From an uncultured Flavobacteriales bacterium (lineage in GTDB: Bacteria > Bacteroidota > Bacteroidia > Flavobacteriales_D > Sanyastnellaceae): DNA of 5,434 nt. The translations under genes were made by a program, and so were the position numbers. Position 1 is the first letter of the stretch; every line of letters starts with the position of its first letter. The DNA lies in assembly GCA_913057815.1 (NCBI GenBank), contig CAJXOV010000191.1, positions 1-5,434 on the forward strand, written 5' to 3'. Under the pieces are notes generated by a model. The model was not told the DNA's origin, searched no databases, and saw only the letters and a list, made by a program, of their open reading frames with translations. Shown in pieces: positions 1 through 5,434 of this stretch.

Positions 1-48
1 CGAGATGTAGAGAGGTCTCGTGGGCTCGGAGATGTGTATAAGAGACAG
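1..48 (+). other. Nextera i7-side adapter (library artefact)
   Basis: This is synthetic sequence, not genome. Positions 1-6 (CGAGAT) match the end of the Illumina P7 primer, 7-14 (GTAGAGAG) is an 8-base index that I recognise as the primer-strand form of Nextera index N707, 15-29 is the Nextera read-2 tail, and 30-48 is the 19-base Tn5 mosaic end AGATGTGTATAAGAGACAG. Biological sequence starts at about 49. It truncates the haem peroxidase gene reading leftward into it. Confidence 0.98.
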
Positions 49-308
49 GATGGAGTGTTTCTAACTCCCATGCTGTCATTTACTCCTACTGACAAGCGTC
101 TATTATCTGCATAAGCGAATCTAGGTTGGTGGCAGGTAGCGCACGACACAGTTTCATCCAGAGAAAGGATGGGGTCGAAGAACAGGATTTTTCCCAGCAT
201 AACCTTGGTGTTTATCTCTTCTGGATCAACCTCTTGAATTTTGGATGACAACATTAATGCTGAGCATATCAGCAGAACTATCAATCCTATGAGGTGCACC
301 TTTTTCAT
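49..308 (-). CDS. Di-haem cytochrome c peroxidase / MauG family, N-terminal fragment
   Basis: This is a 5' partial gene: it starts at the ATG at 308-306 and gives 86 codons before running into the left adapter, so the 3' part is missing through assembly, not mutation. Residues 1 to about 20 (MKK, then a hydrophobic stretch) form a Sec-type signal peptide or membrane anchor; Cys15 is preceded by LLI, which is a poor lipobox. Residues 38-46 (LGKILFFDP) and the following LS are the signature opening of di-haem cytochrome c peroxidases (PF03150), and C56-A-T-C-H60 is a c-type haem attachment site, followed by the family-typical FAYAD and GVRNTP. In this family one haem relays electrons from a donor cytochrome and the other reduces H2O2 in the periplasm; MauG relatives instead oxidise protein substrates. 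The second CxxCH and the residues that separate the two subgroups lie beyond the edge. The gene follows the nitroreductase by 91 bp on the same strand. The family call is firm; the substrate is unknown. Confidence 0.88.
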
Positions 309-399
309 AATCTAAAATTAGTGAGAATAACCATTGCCACGCTGCTAATCAACTTTGGTTACATAGTGGATTGTTTAGAATAAATGAGATGTCTTAATC
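309..399. other. Intergenic gap, nitroreductase to peroxidase
   Basis: This 91-bp spacer holds the leader of the haem peroxidase gene. I see no Shine-Dalgarno sequence, as is common in Bacteroidota. A TAATTTTA resembles the -7 element TAnnTTTG, but no TTG lies at a suitable distance upstream and it sits very close to the ATG. A 6-bp inverted repeat (TAACCA 328-333, TGGTTA 356-361, 22-base loop) is too weak to call a terminator. Whether the peroxidase is read through from upstream or has its own promoter is not resolved. Confidence 0.4.
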
Positions 400-1074
400 C
401 TATTTCCAAGTAACTATTTCGCTTAAATCTCTTCTGTTTTTAGCCTTAGAAGGAGCTGCTTTTCTATTACCGAAAGCTACCATGTATGACAATCCATACA
501 GAGAAGTATCCACATCAAATTTTTCTTGGAGTAATTGATCAACTTTCTGCTGGTGAAAGCCTTCTATAGGACAGCTGTCAATTCCGTTCATAGCAGCACC
601 TGTCATCATGTTAGCCAACGCGATGTAGCACTGTTTAGATGCCCAGTCGAAAAGCTTTTTATCTGTATCTAAGTTAAAATCACTTTCTAGAAATTCTTTG
701 TGAAACTTAGAATAGGCAGCCAACATATCATCGGGCATTTTCCTTATTTCTTTCATCATTCTTTTAGTGTGATCTGAGCCCCACTTGGTCATTGGAGCCT
801 TCATAGTTAGTCCTAGAATGAAATGACTGGCGGTGTCTAATTTTACCGGTGCTCCCCATGAAGCTGGCTTTAAGGCTTCTCTTAACTCTTTATCTTGAAC
901 CACTATAAAATGCCATGGTTCGAAACCAAACGAACTAGGAGAAAGATTGGCCAATTGTAAGATGAAATTGATGTCTTCATCAGTTAGTTTTTTGGTAGCA
1001 TCAAACTCCTTACATGCATGTCTAAACTGAAATGCGTTGATGATCTCTTCTTTCGAAATATTGGGTGTTTTCAT
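400..1074 (-). CDS. NfsB-like NAD(P)H-dependent FMN nitroreductase
   Basis: This 224-residue protein has the usual length for the nitroreductase family (PF00881, NfsB-like branch): cytosolic homodimeric flavoproteins that use NAD(P)H to reduce nitroaromatics, quinones and flavins. Residues 18-24 (RHACKEF) match the N-terminal FMN-phosphate motif, seen as RHSTK in E. coli NfsB, so R18 and K22 are kept while the serine position is A20. SPSSFGFEPWHF (45-56) is the conserved flavin-face loop. K78 in the VKLDTASH stretch, the CPIEGF motif (168-173, with E171-G172 near the flavin ring) and the C-terminal K212/R214 pair complete the binding site. It starts 46 bp after the bestrophin stop with no convincing promoter between, so co-transcription is likely. 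The leader has no Shine-Dalgarno sequence; the chosen ATG places the FMN motif at the expected distance from the N-terminus. The family is certain; the physiological substrate cannot be read from sequence, so I give no gene symbol. Confidence 0.93.
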   Translation of the reverse strand: MKTPNISKEEIINAFQFRHACKEFDATKKLTDEDINFILQLANLSPSSFGFEPWHFIVVQDKELREALKPASWGAPVKLDTASHFILGLTMKAPMTKWGSDHTKRMMKEIRKMPDDMLAAYSKFHKEFLESDFNLDTDKKLFDWASKQCYIALANMMTGAAMNGIDSCPIEGFHQQKVDQLLQEKFDVDTSLYGLSYMVAFGNRKAAPSKAKNRRDLSEIVTWK

Positions 1075-1120
1075 TTGATAAATTCTATAGCGGAATTGGA
1101 AAATTTAGCAGCCAATAGCT

Positions 1121-2227
1121 CTAAAACTGAATATCAAACTGAGGTTCTATCGGCTTAGGAATCTCCGCTGGGTCGTCACCTATCATTTCTCTAATGTCTA
1201 TTTCTATTCCTCTAGACATGGTGGTAATAGGGACATCATTACTGTTTCCTTCAAACGGGTTTTCTGTGTTTTCTCCTATACGCTCCATGGTATGAAAAAT
1301 CCATGAAACAATCACAGAAAAGGGAATGGTTACCCAAATGAAATATTTCCCTACAAATTCTACTACGTCATGCACTGGGCTGGTGTGAACAAGCATGTGG
1401 GCATGAATGGCGTCTACTACTTCCATACCTATTTTCTCAAACTCATGCATCATTCCCAATGGCAATAGGATAATAAAAATCCAAACGAAATAGAAATTCA
1501 AAGAAGCGAATTGACGAGGATATGGGAAATTCTTAATTCGTTCTGCTTTTCCCTGAAGCGTGAAGAACTCCGTAAGCATGGCTTGCATTTCCATGTGACG
1601 AAAGTCTTCTATTAGTCCTGCATCTTTCAGTTTTTTTATCTGTCGCGACTGTAGATTCAAACAAGCAGCCTGTTTATTTTTCTTACTTAAAATCTCCTCT
1701 TTTTCAGCTTCAGTAACGTAACCATCCAACTCTTCGGTTAGTGAATATTTTAGTTCTCTGATTTCTACTTTAGATAAAAACTCTTGGTCAGCTTTATCCA
1801 TTTTACTCACTTCCCAAGGCTTGTGTTGTCTTAAAGCATGTCTTAAGCTTGTCATCCAAGCTATATGACGCATGACCATTTCTTTTCTTATCTTGAATAA
1901 TTCTCCATCTGCTAGAGGATTAGTGGCATGTTCATTTGAAATAAAATCATTTAGCATAAGCGTAAATGACCGTGAACCATTCACTATCCCACCATATATT
2001 TTTCTGGCTTCCCATAGTCTGTCATAAGAAGCATTGTTTTTAAAACTGACAATGAAAGCTACCGCTGTACCCACTACTCCTATAGGGAGCCAAGGAAGGT
2101 GAAGCCAGTAAAGCCCTAAACCTTTGTACAAAAACACAGGGATAGCTCCTATGATAATGAACTTGTAAATATCCCTTCTGGTCCATTTCATCATGCCTTT
2201 GAAGGGGAACTTTCTCTTTGTGTACAT
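1121..2227 (-). CDS. Bestrophin-family (UPF0187/YneE) ion channel
   Basis: This 368-residue integral membrane protein belongs to the bestrophin family (PF01062), pentameric channels that conduct anions in eukaryotes and, in the Klebsiella homologue KpBest, cations. Four hydrophobic segments are visible at about 20-37, 46-62, 243-259 and 292-312, in the family arrangement of two pairs separated by a long cytosolic helical region. The hallmark stretch 61-80 contains SFKNNASYDRLWEARKIYGG. Further family motifs are AERI (228-231) followed by FPYPRQF (234-240), and ENPFEGNSNDVP (322-333), equivalent to the usual DPFG-nDLP segment, followed by a helix and a proline-rich tail. Aligned without gaps to human BEST1 on R92=R70, the neck residues I76/F80/F84 become T54/F58/F62. 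The protein is longer than many bacterial relatives (about 300 residues) because of extra charged helical sequence around 138-180. The gene lies 121 bp after the secreted-protein gene with a candidate promoter between, and 46 bp before the nitroreductase. Ion selectivity cannot be predicted. Confidence 0.93.
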   Translation of the reverse strand: MYTKRKFPFKGMMKWTRRDIYKFIIIGAIPVFLYKGLGLYWLHLPWLPIGVVGTAVAFIVSFKNNASYDRLWEARKIYGGIVNGSRSFTLMLNDFISNEHATNPLADGELFKIRKEMVMRHIAWMTSLRHALRQHKPWEVSKMDKADQEFLSKVEIRELKYSLTEELDGYVTEAEKEEILSKKNKQAACLNLQSRQIKKLKDAGLIEDFRHMEMQAMLTEFFTLQGKAERIKNFPYPRQFASLNFYFVWIFIILLPLGMMHEFEKIGMEVVDAIHAHMLVHTSPVHDVVEFVGKYFIWVTIPFSVIVSWIFHTMERIGENTENPFEGNSNDVPITTMSRGIEIDIREMIGDDPAEIPKPIEPQFDIQF

Positions 2228-2245
2228 AGATTTCGTTTTGTGTTA

Positions 2246-2279
2246 CAAAAGCTAAAAATAATGGTTTATGGCTGCTCAA
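2246..2279 (-). promoter_or_regulatory. Candidate Bacteroidota promoter for the bestrophin-nitroreductase unit
   Basis: On the minus strand, TAGCTTTTG at 2254-2246 is a near match to the Bacteroidota -7 element TAnnTTTG (one extra T), with a TTG at 2279-2277 as possible -33 element, 22 bases upstream. The -7 match ends 18 bases before the bestrophin ATG, the same distance as the better -7 match ahead of the 979-residue gene. The region is A/T-rich, so a chance match is possible. Confidence 0.33.
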
Positions 2280-2288
2280 TTGATGAGC
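2274..2288 (-). other. Short perfect hairpin (5-bp stem) in the gap after the secreted-protein gene
   Basis: GCTCA (2274-2278) and TGAGC (2284-2288) are perfect inverted repeats around a 5-base loop, about 60 bases past the stop codon of the secreted-protein gene. In the minus-strand transcript the nearest T run (TTTTT) is about 15 bases further on, so this is not a canonical intrinsic terminator, although it is the best hairpin I see in this 121-bp gap. It also overlaps the possible -33 element of the downstream promoter. Confidence 0.22.
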
Positions 2289-2348
2289 TTGGCGCAATTT
2301 CCTTTCTGAAGCGTTTTAAATTAAAGACTATTCAAATAAGTATTTTCT

Positions 2349-2576
2349 CTACTGTTTTATGTGTTCTTCTGTAGCTAAAACATTACCGTTTAGGTCAGTG
2401 ATTACTGAAACTATCACTCCTGAATTTAATACCGTTATGTCTATGATGTTCTTTCCATTTGCTAACTCAGTGTTGAGAAGAAGCTTTCCTTCCAAATTGT
2501 AAAGTGTGAGAAACGTATACTCAGAATTAGCTATATCTATATGAAGTTCATCATGAGCAGGGTTAGGATAGAAACT
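2349..2576 (-). other. T9SS type A C-terminal sorting domain (within the 979-residue protein)
   Basis: Residues 905-979 show the three conserved blocks of the type A domain: YPNPAHDELHIDI (907-919), LYNLEGKLLL (929-938) and a Gly-containing strand region (LNSGVIVSVI, 954-963) followed by a short basic end (HIKQ). The middle block normally reads GvYlvri; here GVIVSVI replaces it and the usual Tyr is absent, a mild divergence. It should still be recognised by the T9SS translocon, judging from the intact YPNP and NLEGK blocks. Confidence 0.85.
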
Positions 2577-5288
2577 ATAGTCATTTCCCTTTAGCTCGGT
2601 TTCTATAGAAGTAAAGATGAACATCTCAGACAATGCGCTTTCACATTCACCAACTTCTACAGATACCTGGTAATTTCCTTCTTCAATAGGCTCTATGCTT
2701 TGTCCTTCGAGCGTGGGAATTAAAACACCATTATAGTACCAGGTGTAGTCATCGGCTTCATTTGTAATTAATTCACCTCCAAAGAAAGCTATAGCCGGCT
2801 GTTCTACTGGTGCTAATACTTCTACGGTTACCTCATCGTTAAATGGACATCCATCTATAGAAGCTGTAGCTGTGTAGTTTGTACTTCCTTCTTCTTGATT
2901 AAAAGGTTCTCCATCAGATATTGAATTAGACCATTCGAAAGTAATTCCATCTGTGTTTTCTGCTTCCAGAATTATTAATCCTCCAGAGCATATTATTTGG
3001 TCAGGGCCTGCTGAAAAATCGCTTTGCAACGCTTCTAAACCAGTAACAGTTATTTCATCCTGATAAGTACAACCGAAGGCCTGCCCGATTAAAACGAATA
3101 TATGTTCACCAGTTCCTATAGTAAACCCTTCGTTATTTTCGATTCCGCCTGACCAGCTAAAACTATCAACATCAGCATCCGTTTCTGCCGAAAGTATGGC
3201 CAGTTCACCGAAGCACAGATTAAAATCTTCTCCAGCATTAAAGACAATTTCTGGTTGTTCAGATACTGTTATTACTACCTGATCTTGAGCTATACATCCG
3301 AGAACATCTGTACTTACGGTATATGTGTTTTCTCCAATAGACGGATTAAACTCTTGCCCATCTATAATTCCTCCGTTCCAGCTAAGAACTCCACCGTTAG
3401 GGTTAGCCGCTATTAGCGCAACGGGATTACCTGTGCACACATCTTGGTCTTCACCTGCAGATACTGAAACAGCGTTTACTGTGATTTCAAATTCTGATGA
3501 ATAAGTAAATAGGTCATCTAGGACATTTAGTTGAATAATACTAGTTCCTGTACTTAACAGACTTCCTTCAGATATACTTAATTCCCAGCTATTAGCCGTA
3601 GTTTGGGTAACACTTATAGCACTTGAAAGCACCACTGCTTCGTTATCAGAAGAGGCTTGTACTTGTAGTATTTCATTTCCGTTATTGTTCACCAGAATAT
3701 TGGCTACAAATAACTCCGTAGAGCATACCGTTTGGTCTTGAGGAGGGGTAATGGTAGCATCATCATCTAAGTTGGTAAATGTGTATGAATTATCAGTAAG
3801 AGAAGCATACTCGACATCTGTGCTGGAGCTGGTGTTTATCAAAATATTAAAATCAATATGGCCATCATCTAAGATGTCGTCTATTCCTGTTAAAGTTAGA
3901 GGCTGAGGTTGATCCCAATTGGATGAGTTAAAAATCAAAGAGCTTGAACCTAAGGTAGCTTCATTAATATTGTCACTACTTAAATTAACCGTTACTTGAT
4001 CTGTAGGAGGAGTAGCTAAAGTGACACTTACCTCAAGTGTAGAACCATCTTCTGCTACTTCTGCGTTTCCATTCCAGGTAAACCTCACACCTGGAAAAGC
4101 AACAGCGTTAAACGCTCTGGCGTAAATCCCCTGAGTGTCTCCTTGAAATCCGTTTCCATCCCAGGCAGCTATAAAACCACCATTAGGAAGAATTTCTACT
4201 ACTTCATTTGTTTGCCCACCCGAGAGAGTAGAGTTCATTTGTACCCAATCACTATTTTCTTCATTGTAATTTTTTGAATACAATACATATGCTTCTGCAT
4301 CATTGGGGTTTTGGAACCCACCAAACTCAAGACCTGCTGCAGCCACAAAATCACCATTGTCATAAAAAGCACATTGAGGATAAGTGTAAATAGTAGTGCT
4401 AGAACCAGTGTTTAGTAAGTAATCTTGGTTTACGATGAAATTTCCATCTCGGTCTAAGATCCAACAACGCGATCTTCTGCTAGAAGAGGTAGTTCCACTG
4501 GCAGTTACTATCAATAATTCGTCATTATTATTCACATCAGCACTTAATCCGTAGAGTACAAACTGTTCACTGTCTGAGGAGAAAACCTGCTGTTCTGGGA
4601 TTTCAGCTATAGCGTTTGAAGTAAATGTTTTACGCATCACTCTTCTATCATAATCACAACATCCTGATGTGTTTATGTAAAAAATATATGCCAGCACCAT
4701 GCTTCCGTCTTGGTGAAAACGCACATGCGGGAAGTCATAACTGTTGGATTGGTTTTCGCTAACCAGTACTGCATTTCCTATCCAATCATTAGAGGTTAAG
4801 CTATACCGTTTTAAATAAACTTGTCCATCCTGATCGTCTTCACTATAAGTAATAGCCATAATGGAATTCTGAACGTCTATGTCCATGTATTCCACATTGG
4901 TTTCTACTAATACAGTAGCTGAAGTAGTATTATCACTGTTCAGGATGAAAAACCTAACTATTCCGCTAGAGTTACGCGTAGCAATAACGTACTGCTCGTT
5001 TCCGATAAAATGTGCACGAACTTGTTCGAAGTTTTCTTCTATCAGCGTGAACTGACTGCCTACTGCCGTGTGTGAACTATCGTACCGTTTGGCAGTTAAT
5101 CCACCGTCAAAACCGGAAGGATTTCTCCAAATCACTATGTAGGAGCCATCATCGGCTACAGAAATTTCTGCTCCTATCTGATTTCCATCCGGAGAGTCAT
5201 TTACCAATTGTTCTAATGATTGAGGCTCAAGCTGGGCGTTAATGTTAAACGCAAGAAGCATTAGGACTGCAGAGAGAATAAGTTTCAT
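2349..5288 (-). CDS. Secreted multidomain adhesin-like protein with T9SS type A sorting domain
   Basis: This is a complete 979-residue exported protein of unknown specific function. Residues 1-18 form a Sec signal peptide (MKLILS, hydrophobic core, cleavage probably after NINA before Q19). Residues about 25-395 contain repeated strand patterns of the form D-x-G-x-(Y/F)-(V/I)-x-(A/I)-W (for example 46-54, 368-376), as in secreted beta-propeller-like proteins. Residues about 400-510 (SSLIFNSSNWDQPQPLTLTG, then DDILDDG and a final NLDDD) resemble Calx-beta/cadherin-like modules. Residues 514-606 form a further beta-rich domain. Three tandem Ig/PKD-like repeats follow (609-675, 683-750, 758-824), then a diverged fourth unit (about 831-892). 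The C-terminus (905-979, opening SFYPNP, then LYNLEGK) is a type A T9SS domain (TIGR04183 type) that directs export through the outer membrane and is normally cleaved by PorU. A surface-attached or released beta-rich protein is the sound inference; ligand-binding or adhesion is a guess, and no catalytic motif is visible. The start is supported by the signal peptide and a TAnnTTTG match 18 bases upstream. Confidence 0.9.
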   Translation of the reverse strand: MKLILSAVLMLLAFNINAQLEPQSLEQLVNDSPDGNQIGAEISVADDGSYIVIWRNPSGFDGGLTAKRYDSSHTAVGSQFTLIEENFEQVRAHFIGNEQYVIATRNSSGIVRFFILNSDNTTSATVLVETNVEYMDIDVQNSIMAITYSEDDQDGQVYLKRYSLTSNDWIGNAVLVSENQSNSYDFPHVRFHQDGSMVLAYIFYINTSGCCDYDRRVMRKTFTSNAIAEIPEQQVFSSDSEQFVLYGLSADVNNNDELLIVTASGTTSSSRRSRCWILDRDGNFIVNQDYLLNTGSSTTIYTYPQCAFYDNGDFVAAAGLEFGGFQNPNDAEAYVLYSKNYNEENSDWVQMNSTLSGGQTNEVVEILPNGGFIAAWDGNGFQGDTQGIYARAFNAVAFPGVRFTWNGNAEVAEDGSTLEVSVTLATPPTDQVTVNLSSDNINEATLGSSSLIFNSSNWDQPQPLTLTGIDDILDDGHIDFNILINTSSSTDVEYASLTDNSYTFTNLDDDATITPPQDQTVCSTELFVANILVNNNGNEILQVQASSDNEAVVLSSAISVTQTTANSWELSISEGSLLSTGTSIIQLNVLDDLFTYSSEFEITVNAVSVSAGEDQDVCTGNPVALIAANPNGGVLSWNGGIIDGQEFNPSIGENTYTVSTDVLGCIAQDQVVITVSEQPEIVFNAGEDFNLCFGELAILSAETDADVDSFSWSGGIENNEGFTIGTGEHIFVLIGQAFGCTYQDEITVTGLEALQSDFSAGPDQIICSGGLIILEAENTDGITFEWSNSISDGEPFNQEEGSTNYTATASIDGCPFNDEVTVEVLAPVEQPAIAFFGGELITNEADDYTWYYNGVLIPTLEGQSIEPIEEGNYQVSVEVGECESALSEMFIFTSIETELKGNDYSFYPNPAHDELHIDIANSEYTFLTLYNLEGKLLLNTELANGKNIIDITVLNSGVIVSVITDLNGNVLATEEHIKQ
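2817..3464 (-). repeat. Three tandem Ig/PKD-like protein repeats of about 74 residues
   Basis: Units at residues 609-675, 683-750 and 758-824 share an opening AG(E/P)D, a Cys four to five residues later (C618, C692, C767), a central W-x-(G/N)-(G/S)-I with a following G/D/E-x-F, and a closing GC (C665, C740, C814) followed by D-x-(V/I)-T-V. Successive first cysteines are 74 and 75 residues apart. The two cysteines in each unit are placed to form a disulfide, typical of exported Bacteroidota repeat proteins. The repeats are diverged at DNA level, so recent duplication is unlikely. Confidence 0.8.
3759..4097 (-). other. Calx-beta/cadherin-like module (within the 979-residue protein)
   Basis: Residues 398-510 carry a pattern common in bacterial surface proteins: a DG-T-L-E-V-SVTL strand, VTVNLSSDN, a Ser-rich SSLIFNSSNWDQPQ strand, LTGIDD followed by DDGHIDFNI, and a final NLDDD. 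The clusters of Asp resemble calcium-binding linker motifs between such modules. Calcium binding is inferred from the family, not shown. Confidence 0.55.
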
Positions 5289-5300
5289 CTAAATTTATTT

Positions 5301-5314
5301 TAAATTCAAATTTA
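5301..5314 (-). promoter_or_regulatory. Candidate -7 promoter element of the secreted-protein gene, within a palindrome
   Basis: On the minus strand TAAATTTG (5314-5307) matches the Bacteroidota -7 consensus TAnnTTTG exactly and ends 18 bases before the ATG at 5288. No TTG sits at the expected -33 distance (only TTC, 22 bases upstream), so the match is partial. The same bases form an interrupted palindrome, TAAATT-CA-AATTTA (5301-5314), which could be an operator or simply A/T richness. Confidence 0.4.
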
Positions 5315-5389
5315 GAATAATTCTGGCTGTAGATGGGAAGTTGGCTTTAATTCTGTTTTTGGGAGGAAATTTCCATTGGAAAAGAATAT
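5315..5389. other. Upstream region of the secreted-protein gene, no assigned gene
   Basis: This short stretch runs up to the right adapter. Two minus-strand frames are open from the edge: one for 25 codons, with its stop near 5312-5314, and one for about 30 codons, with its stop near 5297-5299. Either could be the tail of an upstream gene, but neither resembles a known protein end, and no plus-strand start gives more than a few codons. It is most simply promoter-side spacer. Confidence 0.35.
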
Positions 5390-5434
5390 CTGTCTCTTAT
5401 ACACATCTCCGAGCCCACGAGACCTCTCTACATC
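5390..5434 (-). other. Nextera i7-side adapter, reverse orientation (library artefact)
   Basis: The Tn5 mosaic end (reverse complement) occupies 5390-5408, the read-2 tail complement 5409-5423, the index CTCTCTAC (N707 in sequenced orientation) 5424-5431, and ATC of the P7 complement 5432-5434. It is the exact reverse complement of positions 4-48. The same i7-side adapter at both contig ends is what read 1 produces when it reads through short inserts, so both ends are assembly ends and not molecule ends. Confidence 0.98.

Noticed and set aside
1080..1096. AATTC / GAATT inverted repeat between bestrophin and nitroreductase as a terminator
   Set aside because: The 5-bp A/T-rich stem with a 7-base loop and no adjacent T run is too weak, and the short gap favours read-through.
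400..2227. Bestrophin plus nitroreductase as a dedicated functional pair
   Set aside because: They are adjacent with a 46-bp gap and could share a transcript, but no known pathway links a bestrophin channel with an NfsB-like enzyme, and one genome window is not enough to show conserved linkage.
2040..2297. 85-codon minus-strand ORF overlapping the start of the bestrophin gene
   Set aside because: It is in another frame over the conserved N-terminus of bestrophin, resembles no protein family, has no hydrophobic or motif pattern, and begins in the promoter gap; it is a shadow of the real gene.
2817..3464. Tandem repeats as a CRISPR or DNA-level satellite array
   Set aside because: The periodicity exists only at protein level (about 74 residues with conserved Cys, Trp and Gly); the DNA copies are diverged and lie in one continuous reading frame.
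1..5434. Terminal inverted repeats suggesting an IS element, transposon or linear replicon
   Set aside because: The repeats are Nextera adapter including index and P7 bases; the Tn5 mosaic end is from the library enzyme, and there is no transposase, integrase or replication gene in the window.

Overview
The window is a 5.3 kb piece of Bacteroidota (Cytophaga-Flavobacterium-Bacteroides) genome flanked at both ends by untrimmed Nextera library adapter; the biological insert is roughly 49-5389. The phylum call rests on three things. The largest protein ends in a type A type IX secretion (T9SS) sorting domain, a system essentially restricted to this phylum. Start codons are preceded by A/T-rich leaders without Shine-Dalgarno sequences. 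Two genes are preceded by matches or near-matches to the Bacteroidota -7 element TAnnTTTG. No genus can be named from this much sequence.

All four recognisable genes lie on the minus strand, so in transcription order they run from right to left. First (5288-2349) comes a 979-residue secreted multidomain protein with a signal peptide, a beta-propeller-like N-terminal half, a Calx-beta/cadherin-like module, three tandem cysteine-paired Ig/PKD-like repeats and a T9SS C-terminal domain. After a 121-bp gap with a candidate promoter comes a bestrophin-family membrane channel (2227-1121). After 46 bp comes an NfsB-like FMN nitroreductase (1074-400). After 91 bp comes the 5' end of a di-haem cytochrome c peroxidase/MauG-family gene (308-49), cut off by the left adapter.

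The bestrophin and nitroreductase genes are close enough to be co-transcribed; the peroxidase could belong to the same unit or have its own start. I see no evidence that the four genes form one pathway. The surface protein looks like an independent unit, and the nitroreductase and peroxidase share only a general redox theme.

I did not find a new defence, mobile or RNA system. The most useful points are the adapter ends, which mimic a 45-bp terminal inverted repeat, the truncated haem peroxidase at the left edge, and unusual features of the bestrophin (an insertion in the cytosolic region and a Tyr at the predicted pore aperture).
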